Assembly: GCA_949293185.1 (NCBI GenBank)
Contig: CASFCQ010000017.1
Span: 1 to 36,252, forward strand
DNA from: an uncultured bacterium
GTDB taxonomy: Bacteria > Cyanobacteriota > Vampirovibrionia > Gastranaerophilales > Gastranaerophilaceae
DNA length: 36,252 nucleotides
Reading direction: 5' to 3'
Made by a program: the position numbers and the translations under genes. Under the pieces are notes generated by a model. That model was not told the origin of the DNA. It saw only the letters and a program-made list of their open reading frames with translations, and made no database searches. Of this stretch, positions 16,735-24,383 are shown in pieces (the first letter of the stretch is position 1; every line of letters starts with the position of its first letter).

Positions 16735-16762
16735 TTGCCATAATTTAGGAATTTTATATAAT
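16735..16762 (+). promoter_or_regulatory. Candidate promoter of the HU gene
   Basis: TTGCCA (16735-16740), 16-base spacer, TATAAT (16757-16762). The region upstream is A-rich, like an UP element. The ribosome binding site AAGGGG is at 16784-16789. Confidence 0.65.
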
Positions 16763-16798
16763 AAGAATTGTACATTTTAAGAAAAGGGGTTTACCATT

Positions 16799-17089
16799 AT
16801 GAACAAAGAAGAATTAGTACAAGAAGTATCTAAAAAAGCTAAAGTTACTCAAAAAGAAGCAGCTGAAGTTGTTAACGCTTTGATGGAAACAATTGAAAAA
16901 ACAGTTGCTAAAGGTAAAAAAGTTACATTAGTAGGCTTTGGTACTTTTGAAGCTAGAAAAAGAGCAGCTAGAACTGGTCGCAACCCTCAAACTGGTAAAG
17001 AAATTAAAATTGCTGCTAAAACAGTTCCTGCTTTCTCTGCTGGTAAAAAATTCAAAGAAGCTGTTGATTGCAAAGCTTGCAAAAAATAG
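16799..17089 (+). CDS. hup: HU family DNA-binding protein
   Basis: This is a nucleoid protein that bends DNA as a dimer. It shows the complete HU fold: helical N-terminal half (MNKEELVQEVSKKAK), VTLVGFGTFEARKRAARTG, the arm motif GRNPQTGKEI with the intercalating Pro, and FSAGKKFKEAV. It has 96 residues against the usual 90; the extra C-terminal DCKACKK holds the only two cysteines, which is unusual for HU and could bind metal or respond to redox. Codon choice is strongly biased (GCT, AAA, GTT), as expected for a highly expressed gene. It is followed by its own terminator. Confidence 0.95.
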   Translation: MNKEELVQEVSKKAKVTQKEAAEVVNALMETIEKTVAKGKKVTLVGFGTFEARKRAARTGRNPQTGKEIKIAAKTVPAFSAGKKFKEAVDCKACKK

Positions 17090-17107
17090 TTTTTTTAACT
17101 GTTTAAA

Positions 17108-17142
17108 CAAAAAGCGTCCGGAAATTTTTCGGGCGCTTTTTG
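17108..17142 (+). terminator. Terminator after the HU gene
   Basis: CAAAAAGCGTCCG (17108-17120) pairs with CGGGCGCTTTTTG (17130-17142), with one G-T mismatch, followed by TTTGC. It lies 18 bases after the stop. Confidence 0.85.
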
Positions 17143-17212
17143 TTTGCTATCTTTAATGGAGCAGATGATTTTCTAAAAAAAAACAACTCCATGCTTATTT
17201 AAATAATGTCAT

Positions 17213-17248
17213 ACAAAAAGGCTTTCCCTTTCAGGAAAGCCTTTTTGT
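17213..17248. terminator. Bidirectional-type terminator after the rubrerythrin gene
   Basis: ACAAAAAGGCTTTCC (17213-17227) pairs perfectly with GGAAAGCCTTTTTGT (17234-17248) around a 6-base loop. It is 19 bases beyond the rubrerythrin stop (minus strand) and also a backstop for HU readthrough. Confidence 0.85.
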
Positions 17249-17267
17249 GGTTCGATTAATATACAAA

Positions 17268-17819
17268 TTAACCGAAATATCTTTTTAACAAGCCCTGGAA
17301 TGCCTGACCGTGACGAGCCTCATCTTTACACATTTCGTGTACTGTGTCATGAATAGCATCAAGATTGAGTTGTTTTGCTCTTGCTGCGATTGCTTTTTTA
17401 GCTGCACAAGCGCCTGATTCAGCTTCTACGCGCATTTCAAGATTCTTTTTAGTTGAATTTGTAACAACTTCGCCTAACAATTCTGCAAATTTTGCAGCGT
17501 GTTCTGCTTCTTCAAAAGCTATTCTTTTATAAGCTTCTGCTACTTCAGGATATCCTTCTCTGTCAGCCTGTCTGCTCATTGCAAGGTACATACCTACTTC
17601 TGTGCATTCACCCATAAAGTGGTCTTTCAAACCTTGTTTAACTTCTGCATCAACATCAGCGCCGACACCGATTCTGTGTTCGTCAGCCCAGCCGATAGCG
17701 CCTGCGCCTTCTTCAACTTTATTAAATTTATCAGCAGTTGCACCGCATAAAGGACATTTTTCAGGTGCAGAATCACCTTCATGAACATATCCACATACTG
17801 AGCATACAAATTTTGCCAT
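17268..17819 (-). CDS. Reverse rubrerythrin (N-terminal rubredoxin plus ferritin-like domain)
   Basis: This is a non-haem iron protein that probably reduces hydrogen peroxide, and perhaps oxygen, with electrons from a reductase, protecting an anaerobe. A rubredoxin-type Cys4 site comes first (FVCSVCGYV, Cys6 and Cys9; EKCPLCG, Cys22 and Cys25). A ferritin-like four-helix domain follows with diiron ligands in GECTEVGMY (Glu71, Glu74), FEEAEHA (103-108), EAESG (132-136) and DEARHG (166-171). Standard rubrerythrins have the rubredoxin at the C-terminus; this order is that of clostridial reverse rubrerythrins. Length is 183 residues. AAGGAAATT precedes the ATG. A strong promoter and an adjacent 23-bp palindrome suggest peroxide/iron-responsive control. 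Confidence 0.93.
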   Translation of the reverse strand: MAKFVCSVCGYVHEGDSAPEKCPLCGATADKFNKVEEGAGAIGWADEHRIGVGADVDAEVKQGLKDHFMGECTEVGMYLAMSRQADREGYPEVAEAYKRIAFEEAEHAAKFAELLGEVVTNSTKKNLEMRVEAESGACAAKKAIAARAKQLNLDAIHDTVHEMCKDEARHGQAFQGLLKRYFG

Positions 17820-17878
17820 AATTTCCTTCTTTCTTTTTTCGTACCTTACTATTAACTAACCGGATTTTCTTAACCATC

Positions 17879-17901
17879 TTATTAAGAATAATTCCTAATA
17901 A
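17879..17901. promoter_or_regulatory. 23-bp near-perfect palindrome (Fur/PerR-like operator candidate)
   Basis: The left arm TTATTAAGAAT, a central A and the right arm ATTCCTAATAA match as an inverted repeat at 10 of 11 positions. It begins 5 bases downstream of the -10 box of the rubrerythrin promoter, so it would cover the transcription start. The symmetrical AT-rich core with a single central base resembles Fur-family (PerR) boxes, but the exact sequence is not the Bacillus PerR consensus, so the regulator is inferred. Confidence 0.6.
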
Positions 17902-17905
17902 AATT

Positions 17906-17934
17906 ATTATACATATTCTTATTTGAAAAAGCAA
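17906..17934 (-). promoter_or_regulatory. Promoter of the rubrerythrin gene
   Basis: On the minus strand TTGCTT (17934-17929), a 17-base spacer ending in TG, and TATAAT (17911-17906). Predicted start near 17899, leaving an 80-base leader. Confidence 0.7.
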
Positions 17935-18142
17935 GTTTTTATTTTTTATACAGCCAATTGTAAGCGATAATAGCTGTTAATCTGGTGCACTGCACAAAAA
18001 TTTTGCTCATTTGCATTATAGTGAAAATTTTTTCTGAAAAAATAATTAGCTATTAACAAAATGTTAAGAAATATTAATTAAGTATATATACTACACTTTA
18101 AAAGGATTTTTCTTGATATATTTGGATTTTGCACACATAAAG

Positions 18143-18171
18143 TTGAAAAATTTTAAAAAATTGTATATACT
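18143..18171 (+). promoter_or_regulatory. Candidate promoter of the 121-residue protein gene
   Basis: TTGAAA (18143-18148), 17-base spacer, TATACT (18166-18171), within a long A/T-tract region (about 18040-18200). Predicted leader about 100 bases. The gap 17935-18142 shows no gene. Confidence 0.55.
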
Positions 18172-18281
18172 CATAAAAAAAATTCATTAATAACTAGCAA
18201 AAAAATTTTTGTTCATGTTTTAAAGCATGAAAAGACACGACGAGAATAGTAAAAAGAAACAGAAACAGCCGGAGAGTAAAT

Positions 18282-18647
18282 ATGACAAACTTCGATAACA
18301 AATTAAATATAAATAACAATCTTCACACAACGTATACCACCAGTGCCAAAAAGGAAGAAAATAAGCCTCAGCCAAGGCAGGAAGAAGCTGCGCCTGAAAT
18401 TATAAATGACGGTACGCAGGCTGCAGAAACATACGGACGTATACTGGTGCGCAAAGGGAAATTTGACAATTCACAGATGGTTCAAAGCATCAAAGATTCA
18501 ATTGATTTCTTTGTTGAAAATCCGGATCTTGCTGCAGCAAGCGTAAAAGCAGGCGATGATGCTTATGAACTTTTAGAAGCCGCCGGTGTTAAAGATGCTT
18601 ACGAAAAAGCCTGCTGCGGAAGCTGCGACGCTGCTTATTTTAAATAA
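18282..18647 (+). CDS. Unknown 121-residue protein with Cys-rich tail
   Basis: I do not recognise a family. The N-terminal 45 residues are polar and probably disordered (N, T, K, E, P, Q rich). Residues 46-110 look helical (AAETYGRILVRKGKFDN, then SIKDSIDFFVENPDLAAASVKAG, DDAYELLEAAGVKDAYEKA). The end is CCGSCDAAYFK, with Cys111, Cys112 and Cys115, which could bind metal or be modified. There is no signal peptide or membrane segment. GGAGAG lies 7 bases before the ATG and a good promoter and terminator frame it, so it is a monocistronic, probably well-expressed gene. Confidence 0.85.
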   Translation: MTNFDNKLNINNNLHTTYTTSAKKEENKPQPRQEEAAPEIINDGTQAAETYGRILVRKGKFDNSQMVQSIKDSIDFFVENPDLAAASVKAGDDAYELLEAAGVKDAYEKACCGSCDAAYFK

Positions 18648-18672
18648 AAATATGCAAGACCAAAAATTCACT

Positions 18673-18712
18673 ACAAAAAGACCGCTGTTATAAAAAAACA
18701 CGGTCTTTTTGT
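18673..18712 (+). terminator. Terminator after the 121-residue protein gene
   Basis: ACAAAAAGACCG (18673-18684) pairs with CGGTCTTTTTGT (18701-18712). It lies 25 bases after the stop. Confidence 0.8.
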
Positions 18713-18824
18713 ATTATTTGCTTGATTTGCTCAAGATGACGACTCATTCTATTACTTACCCTGCATAGAATTATCAAAGTCTGTTGACTATATAAAAAAT
18801 ATACATTACCCGCCTCAAAAAAAG

Positions 18825-18853
18825 TTGATATCTTTTTGTTTTTTGTTTATAAA
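18825..18853 (+). promoter_or_regulatory. Candidate promoter of the HEAT-queC operon
   Basis: TTGATA (18825-18830), 17-base spacer, TATAAA (18848-18853), giving a leader of about 25 bases before the ATG at 18886. GGGG at 18879-18882 is the ribosome binding site. No room remains for a preQ1-type riboswitch. Confidence 0.55.
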
Positions 18854-18885
18854 TATCATTAACAAAAGGGTTAAAAATCGGGGAT

Positions 18886-19830
18886 ATGTCTGAGAATAAA
18901 AGCATAGATTTTAACATAATTGCATCTGAGTGTTTGGTTGCACAGGATATTGAAGACGCTCAGACGATAAACTGCCTTGAAAATATAAAAGACAAGTTTT
19001 CTGAAATCGAATTAATTGCAATATTCAATTATTTTTTAAAGATAGAATACCGCTCAGAAGTATTATGCTGGTTAATAAGGCAGCTGGACAAATACAGAGA
19101 TTCTTCTTCTCTTGCTCCTTTAACAGAACTGCTGCTGATGAAAGACCACACCCCGCATGCCGATTATCCAAAAGACTACTACACAAATGTTCGTGTACTT
19201 TGTGCAAAGGCAATTTCCAACCTTAAAGACCATTCATCAGTGCATGCGCTTATGTACTGCTTAAACAACAAAGACGAAAACTACAAAGTAAGGCTGAGCT
19301 GTGCCGATGCACTGGGCAGACTGGGAGACAGATATGCGGTTACATCGCTGATGAGCGTTGCCTCTGATGAATCTGAAAAATCAGTGTATGTAAGAGAATC
19401 GGCAGCAACAGCTCTGGGGCTTATAGGAGATATGAGGGCAGTTGACTCGCTCGTAAAAATTCTTGAAACAAAAACAGGAATTATGGATAAATTCACATAT
19501 CTCAAAGAAAAGGCAGTAGAGGCACTTTGCCGTTTAAACCCCAACGATGACAGGGCTTTTAAAGTTCTTAAAAAATCATTAAACGACGAAAACCCTCAGG
19601 TCAGAATCAACACAATAGAAGCACTTATGGACTACGACACGCAAGAGGCTCTAGACTTAATAAGAGGAATGCTCAATGACCGTGATGATGAAGTTAAACG
19701 AAACGCCGTAATTGCCCTGTACAATATTGAAGGGGAAGACGAGCTGAACAGAATAATAGACAGCAGCCAATATTGTGATATTTGTAAAGAAGAAGCCAGA
19801 ACAATACTGAAAGATGAACAAGATGACTAA
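18886..19830 (+). CDS. HEAT-repeat protein (PBS-lyase HEAT-like)
   Basis: This 314-residue helical solenoid has no signal peptide. Several about 30-residue HEAT units are visible from residue 70 onward, for example VRVLCAKAISNLKDHSSVHAL, VRLSCADALGRLGDRYAVTSL, VRESAATALGLIGDMRAVDSL, VRINTIEALMDYDTQEALDL and VKRNAVIALYNIEGEDEL. The pattern (V+xxAxxALGxLGDxxAVxxL) is that of the HEAT_2/PBS-lyase group seen in phycobilin lyases and many scaffold proteins. No enzymatic motif is seen, and lyase function should not be assumed. Cys290 and Cys293 (YCDICKEE) lie at the end. It is the first gene of an operon with queC, whose start lies inside its last codons. Confidence 0.88.
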   Translation: MSENKSIDFNIIASECLVAQDIEDAQTINCLENIKDKFSEIELIAIFNYFLKIEYRSEVLCWLIRQLDKYRDSSSLAPLTELLLMKDHTPHADYPKDYYTNVRVLCAKAISNLKDHSSVHALMYCLNNKDENYKVRLSCADALGRLGDRYAVTSLMSVASDESEKSVYVRESAATALGLIGDMRAVDSLVKILETKTGIMDKFTYLKEKAVEALCRLNPNDDRAFKVLKKSLNDENPQVRINTIEALMDYDTQEALDLIRGMLNDRDDEVKRNAVIALYNIEGEDELNRIIDSSQYCDICKEEARTILKDEQDD

Positions 19831-20521
19831 CACTACACCAAAAGCCGTAATATTACTTTCAGGAGGATTGGATTCCGCTGTTTCGATTGCTGCCGCTTTA
19901 AAAGAGGGCATACATTTTGAGCTTGCTTTAACTTTTAACTACGGACAAAAAGCGTTTGAAAAAGAGTTTGCCTCATCCAAAAGACTTGCGGAGTTTTATA
20001 ACATAGACCACAAATGTATAAAACTGGACTGGTTAAAGGAAATAACAACTACTTCGCTTGTCAGTGATGAAGAAATTCCCGACATTGACACAACCAGCCT
20101 TGATAATAAGACAATAACACAAGAAAGCATGAAAAATGTCTGGATACCGAATAGAAACGGGCTGTTTATTAATATTGCAGCGGCATATGCTGATTCTTAC
20201 GGGTATGACTATATAGTCATAGGCGCTAACAAAGAAGAGGCTGCAACTTTTTCAGACAATTCCGAAAAATTTATAAAAGATACAAATGAAACCTTAAAAA
20301 CTTCCACAAATCATGACATAAAGGTAATTGCACCGCTGATTAATTATGATAAACAAGAAATTATAAAAAAAGCATTGGAGTTAAAAGTACCGTTACAGTA
20401 CATAAACAGCTGCTACAGTTCAGTACAGGGACATTGCGGCAAATGCGAATCTTGCAGCCGTTTAAAAAGAGCACTTAAAAATAACGGCTGTGATACAATA
20501 ATAAAAGAACTTTTCAGTTAA
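19823..20521 (+). CDS. queC: 7-cyano-7-deazaguanine (preQ0) synthase QueC
   Basis: This ATP-dependent enzyme makes preQ0 from 7-carboxy-7-deazaguanine for queuosine or other 7-deazaguanines. The PP-loop is LLSGGLDSAV. WIPNRNGLFINIAAAYA and the zinc site (Cys-x7-Cys-x2-Cys-x2-Cys in CYSSVQGHCGKCESC) are diagnostic. The segment GANKEEAATFSDNS replaces the common bacterial GVNAEDYSGYPDCR, making it an archaeal-style QueC. I chose the ATG at 19823 (232 residues) because GAAAG lies 9 bases upstream; the ATG at 19814 has no room for a ribosome binding site. Either start overlaps the HEAT gene. No queD, queE or folE is in the window. Confidence 0.93.
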   Translation: MTNTTPKAVILLSGGLDSAVSIAAALKEGIHFELALTFNYGQKAFEKEFASSKRLAEFYNIDHKCIKLDWLKEITTTSLVSDEEIPDIDTTSLDNKTITQESMKNVWIPNRNGLFINIAAAYADSYGYDYIVIGANKEEAATFSDNSEKFIKDTNETLKTSTNHDIKVIAPLINYDKQEIIKKALELKVPLQYINSCYSSVQGHCGKCESCSRLKRALKNNGCDTIIKELFS

Positions 20522-20536
20522 CACAGGAATGGGGAT

Positions 20537-21112
20537 ATGAAATCATTATTTATCGATAAAGAAATAAAATACATAGGCAGCCAGCTTGCTCCTCACTGGA
20601 TTTACAAAAATTTTCATATTTTAGGTGATGCTATAGTTGCTTTTACAGGCGAGACAGATGTAAAAATTACAGAAATGGTTGATATCGAAGATGTTATATC
20701 AAATTCGCCAATATACAGCAAAAAAATGTTGAGCTTTATCCTTGAACAGTTCGAAATCAGCCTTTCTGAGTGCGTTTTAAGACAGAGATTTTTAATATGC
20801 ATCATTATTGAAGAATTAAAAAAAATTACAGGCGATAAATTCGAAATAAGCCGCAGCGGCGACGATATTTTTGTAAAAATTGACGGTATTAATAAAAAGC
20901 TATCTGTTTCAATTGCGACAAAATCAACAACCTCCGGACTAATCCACACAGGCTTAAACATTGACGCTGCAGGTGCTCCCGTAGCTGCTTGCGGACTCAC
21001 CAGTGATTTAGGTATTACGGAAGTTGAAGAATTTGCCCAAAATGTCATGAAACGATATATTGAAGAAAACTCGGAAATTAAAGACGCCGTATGTAAAGTC
21101 AGGGGAGTATAA
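20537..21112 (+). CDS. DUF366 family protein
   Basis: The 191-residue protein matches my memory of DUF366: IKYIGSQLAPHWIYKNF near the start, LGDAIVAFTGETDVK, MVDIEDV, a hydrophobic helix with FILEQFEISLSECVLRQRFLICIIIEEL, and a Gly/Ala-rich C-terminal segment (GLNIDAAGAPVAACGL). DUF366 genes are mostly archaeal or in bacteria with archaeal-like 7-deazaguanine genes. Its position 15 bases after an archaeal-style queC suggests a linked role in preQ0 metabolism, but this is inference. GGGGAT precedes the ATG. Confidence 0.75.
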   Translation: MKSLFIDKEIKYIGSQLAPHWIYKNFHILGDAIVAFTGETDVKITEMVDIEDVISNSPIYSKKMLSFILEQFEISLSECVLRQRFLICIIIEELKKITGDKFEISRSGDDIFVKIDGINKKLSVSIATKSTTSGLIHTGLNIDAAGAPVAACGLTSDLGITEVEEFAQNVMKRYIEENSEIKDAVCKVRGV

Positions 21113-21117
21113 AATTT

Positions 21118-21810
21118 ATGGCAAACTCAAGCAAAATTAAGCAAACCATAACATTATTCGTTATAACATTTCTGGTGTCGCTTATAGTAATAACTTATTT
21201 TATAAAAAGTATGTCTCCTGATGTTGATGTAGAAATCGGCGGCGGTGAAGAGTCTTCAATGCAGCACGATGACACTGAAAGCGAAGTAAAACAGCCGATT
21301 GACGACCGTTTGAGATGGATTCAGATGGAAGACAACATGCCGGGTGTCTCAAAACGTGAAGACGGTCAATCAGAAGAAATTGAATACAAAACTACAGACA
21401 ATCAGAACAAAAACCTTGAGGGTGAAAAAGTAAGGGAATCAGAAACTTCATCTTCCGATGAAAATTCAGAACCAGGAGCACTTGCCCCTATTGAATATGC
21501 TAATCCTCAATCGCAGCAAACAGAAAAACCTGCTGTTTCAGAACCACCAGTCCCCGTTCAAACATCAAAATCCGGTTCTGATGAATTCAAGATGTCAAAG
21601 GTCTTTGTCGGTTCATATCCGACAATAGAGCAGGCTATCCAGGCTCAAAACAGGCTGATGAATACAAATATTGCAGTAAGCCCGTTTGTAAAAGAAGTAA
21701 ACGGAAGCTATGTGCTGCAGGCAGGTTCTTATGCTAATGCAAACAAGGCAGAGATTGTAGCAAAAGAAATTTCCGCTGCTGGTTTTCCGGCAAGGGTTGT
21801 AAAAGAGTAA
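21118..21810 (+). CDS. Membrane-anchored SPOR-domain protein
   Basis: A cytoplasmic N-terminus of about 10 residues, one transmembrane helix (about 11-31, ITLFVITFLVSLIVITYFI) and a long acidic Ser/Glu/Pro-rich periplasmic linker (about 35-155) lead to a C-terminal SPOR domain (about 158-230). The two typical halves are visible (VFVGSYPTIEQAIQAQNRL and YVLQAGSYANANKAEIVAKEISAAGFPARVV). SPOR domains bind glycan strands lacking stem peptides at division sites, so a cell-division or wall-remodelling role is likely. GGGGAG lies before the ATG. It starts 5 bases after the DUF366 gene and ends the operon. Confidence 0.88.
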   Translation: MANSSKIKQTITLFVITFLVSLIVITYFIKSMSPDVDVEIGGGEESSMQHDDTESEVKQPIDDRLRWIQMEDNMPGVSKREDGQSEEIEYKTTDNQNKNLEGEKVRESETSSSDENSEPGALAPIEYANPQSQQTEKPAVSEPPVPVQTSKSGSDEFKMSKVFVGSYPTIEQAIQAQNRLMNTNIAVSPFVKEVNGSYVLQAGSYANANKAEIVAKEISAAGFPARVVKE

Positions 21811-21828
21811 TTTGATTATCTAAAAAAT

Positions 21829-21857
21829 AAAAAAGGAATCTTTTAGATTCCTTTTTT
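21829..21857. terminator. Bidirectional-type terminator between the SPOR gene and metG
   Basis: AAAAAAGGAATC (21829-21840), loop TTTTA, GATTCCTTTTTT (21846-21857). Perfect stem with A and T runs on both sides, between convergent genes ending at 21810 and 21865. Confidence 0.9.
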
Positions 21858-21864
21858 ATTCTTT

Positions 21865-23439
21865 TTATGCTTTTTTGGAAGCTCCCGCGATTTCTGAATC
21901 AAGCCTCAAAAATACCGGCTTTATCTTTGATTTTTCGGTTATCACACCGGCGGGAATCTCGCCCCATTTGAGGCTGTCTAACATAACAGCGCACGGGTCA
22001 ATATCAAGATTCAACTGGCTGTAAACATCTTTTGCAATGTTTGGGCAATAAGGCGCAAGCAGTGTTGCAATAAATCTCATAGACTCAAGAACTGTGTACA
22101 GTACTTGCGCACACTCCTGCATTTTGCCCTCTTTTGCCATTCCCCACGGAGCAGTATCGTTAACATATTTGTTAACAGTGTTGGAGAAGTTTACTATCTC
22201 CTGGGCTGCTTCGGCTACTTCGTACTTGTCGAATCTTGCTTTAACAGCTTCAACGGTTTTCATTGCTTCTTTTGCAATCTCCGTGTCAGCAGAGGTGATA
22301 AATTCGCTCTTAATTTCACCGTCAAAGTACTTAACCTGCATATTTAATGTTCTGTTTAGCAGGTTGCCTATGTTGTTGGCAAGGTCAGCGTTTACTCTTT
22401 CTTTAAAGTCAAGATCAGAATAGTTTCCGTCGCGTCCTGTCGGTGCTGTTACCATCATAAAGTATCTGAAAGCATCGGGATGAGCGAGTTCAAACGATTC
22501 CATTACATCTTTTGGAGCAATAACATTGCCTAAAGATTTGCTCATTTTTGTCTGGTCGATTGTAATCCAGCCATGCGCAAGTATTGTTTTAGGCAGCGGA
22601 ATATCAAGCGCCAATAAAAATGCGGGCCAGTATATTGCGTGGAATTTAAGGATATCTTTACCGATTACCTGAACATCTGCAGGCCAGTATTTTTTGAACC
22701 TTTCTGATGGCGTCTCGGGGTCATACCCTAACGCAGTGATATAGTTTGACAATGCATCAATCCATACATAAATCACCTGAGACTCATCACCCAAAACAGG
22801 AATACCCCAGCTTACGGAGTCTTTTGAACGTGATACGGAAATATCTTCAATATGCTCAAGCTGGTTAATTACCTCGTTTGCTCTGAAATCAGGCTGAATA
22901 AAATCAGGATTCTTTTTGATATGTTCAATAATTCTGTCTTTATATTTTGAAAGTTTAAAGAAGTAGTTTTCTTCCTTAACCTCCTCTGGCTTTTTAAGGT
23001 GGTCTGGACAGAGTCCGTCTTCTGTCAGGTCACGCGGATTTAAAAATGATTCGCATCCGGAACAGTACAGACCAGTGTATGAGTGTTTGTAAATATCACC
23101 GTTGTCCTGCAATTTTTTGAATATTTTTTGCACGATTTTTTCGTGCTCTTCATCTGTTGTGCGGATAAACTTGTTATATGAAATATCAAGCCCTGCCCAG
23201 CATTCTTTGAACTTGTTTGCATTAATGTCGCAGAGTTCTTTCGGGGTAATCCCCATAGAAGCAGACGTCTTTTGTATTTTAATTCCGTGTTCGTCAGTAC
23301 CTGTTAAAAAGAAAACATCGTCATATCTCTGACGAAAGTGGCGGGCGAGAACATCCGTTTGGATTTTTTCGTAAGCGTGACCGATATGCGGTGCGCCGTT
23401 AACATAATCGATTGCCGTAGTTAAGTAAAATTTTGTCAT
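21865..23439 (-). CDS. metG: Methionyl-tRNA synthetase
   Basis: This class I aminoacyl-tRNA synthetase charges Met. The HIGH signature is at 18-21 (GAPHIGHAYEKIQ), KMSKS at 298-302 (TKMSKSLGNVI), and a single zinc knuckle Cys126/Cys129/Cys144/His147 sits in the connective peptide. WIDALSNYITALGY and the anticodon-binding helical domain (about 380-500) complete it. At 524 residues it lacks the C-terminal EMAP/Trbp111-like tRNA-binding domain found in E. coli and Bacillus MetRS, as in other short forms. GTGGGA precedes the ATG. It diverges from rph with 73 bases between. Confidence 0.97.
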   Translation of the reverse strand: MTKFYLTTAIDYVNGAPHIGHAYEKIQTDVLARHFRQRYDDVFFLTGTDEHGIKIQKTSASMGITPKELCDINANKFKECWAGLDISYNKFIRTTDEEHEKIVQKIFKKLQDNGDIYKHSYTGLYCSGCESFLNPRDLTEDGLCPDHLKKPEEVKEENYFFKLSKYKDRIIEHIKKNPDFIQPDFRANEVINQLEHIEDISVSRSKDSVSWGIPVLGDESQVIYVWIDALSNYITALGYDPETPSERFKKYWPADVQVIGKDILKFHAIYWPAFLLALDIPLPKTILAHGWITIDQTKMSKSLGNVIAPKDVMESFELAHPDAFRYFMMVTAPTGRDGNYSDLDFKERVNADLANNIGNLLNRTLNMQVKYFDGEIKSEFITSADTEIAKEAMKTVEAVKARFDKYEVAEAAQEIVNFSNTVNKYVNDTAPWGMAKEGKMQECAQVLYTVLESMRFIATLLAPYCPNIAKDVYSQLNLDIDPCAVMLDSLKWGEIPAGVITEKSKIKPVFLRLDSEIAGASKKA

Positions 23440-23512
23440 AATCTATCCCACTTTAAACTAATTTGCTAAGATTAAATTAACACAAAAAGATAATATAAAA
23501 AAGGAGATAAAA

Positions 23513-24217
23513 GTGTCTGAGCGTTATAACAACAGAGGGAATAAAGAATTAAGACCCATAAAATTCACAAAAGATTATACAAAACACGCATTGAGTTCAG
23601 TGCTGGTTGAGTTTGGCGATACAAAAGTTATTGTCACAGCAACAGCAGAAGAAAAAGCGCCAAAATGGATGGAAAAAGATGACCCAAGAGGCTGGATTAC
23701 TGCTGAATATTCCCTGCTGCCCACTTCCACACACACGCGCTGCCAGAGAGAAAGAACAAAAATCTCCGGACGTACACAGGAAATCCAGCGTCTTATCGGC
23801 AGAAGTCTGCGCTCCTGTGTGAATCTTGAAAAAATGACAGGATTAACTATCACTATAGACGCTGATGTTATACAGGCAGACGGAGGAACACGCTGTGCAA
23901 GTATTTGCGGCGGATATATTGTTTTGGAAGAAGCTTTTAAAAAGCTGATTGAGCAGGGCATTGTCAAGGAAAATCCTATACTTGAACCCATTGCAGCAGT
24001 ATCAGTCGGGCTCTTTGACGGCGAGGTTAAGCTTGATTTGGATTATGCAGAGGATTCTCACGCTCAGGTTGATTCCAATGTTGTTATGACCAAAAGCGGT
24101 AAGATAATCGAGTTTCAAACAACAGCAGAGGGCAACCCGTTTACCAAACCGCAGTTATACGAAATTTTAGACACTGCAGAAGCTGCTATACACAACATAA
24201 TAGAAAAATATGCCTGA
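23513..24217 (+). CDS. rph: Ribonuclease PH
   Basis: This phosphorolytic 3'-5' exoribonuclease trims tRNA precursors. Family motifs are visible: RPIKFTKDYTKHALSSVLVEFGDTKV, WITAEYSLLPTSTHTR, GRTQEIQRLIGRSLR, DVIQADGGTRCASI and EDSHAQVDSNVVMT. The 234-residue length is typical. The start is GTG at 23513 with AAGGAG 6 bases upstream; the frame before it has no better start. The frequent downstream partner rdgB is absent. Confidence 0.96.
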   Translation: MSERYNNRGNKELRPIKFTKDYTKHALSSVLVEFGDTKVIVTATAEEKAPKWMEKDDPRGWITAEYSLLPTSTHTRCQRERTKISGRTQEIQRLIGRSLRSCVNLEKMTGLTITIDADVIQADGGTRCASICGGYIVLEEAFKKLIEQGIVKENPILEPIAAVSVGLFDGEVKLDLDYAEDSHAQVDSNVVMTKSGKIIEFQTTAEGNPFTKPQLYEILDTAEAAIHNIIEKYA

Positions 24218-24294
24218 TATAGGCATAGCCGGTGTATATTATAGTTACAATATAACGATTTTCGTCATCAAATGATGTATATTTTCGTTATTTT

Positions 24295-24330
24295 AGATTC
24301 TTCGGTCACTTCATTCCCTCAGAATGACCG
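24295..24330 (-). repeat. Dispersed repeat family 1, inverted copy
   Basis: Plus-strand AGATTCTTCGGTC ... CCCTCAGAATGACCG. It pairs with the forward copy 24 bases downstream, so the two could fold into a long hairpin. Confidence 0.65.
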
Positions 24331-24353
24331 AAAAATGAGAACAGAGTCCCAAA

Positions 24354-24383
24354 CGTCATTCTGAGGCGCAAGCCGAAGAATCT
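24354..24383 (+). repeat. Dispersed repeat family 1, best preserved forward copy
   Basis: CGTCATTCTGAGG ... CCGAAGAATCT. A third, partial inverted copy (AGATTCTTCGATCATT ... CAGGATGG) follows at 24399-24431. Confidence 0.65.

Noticed and set aside
18841-18885. preQ1 riboswitch before the queC operon
   Set aside because: The predicted leader is about 25 bases and shows no hairpin-pseudoknot pattern.
18886-19830. Phycobilin lyase assignment for the HEAT protein
   Set aside because: Only the generic HEAT pattern is shared; the context (queC, DUF366) and non-photosynthetic gene content give no support.
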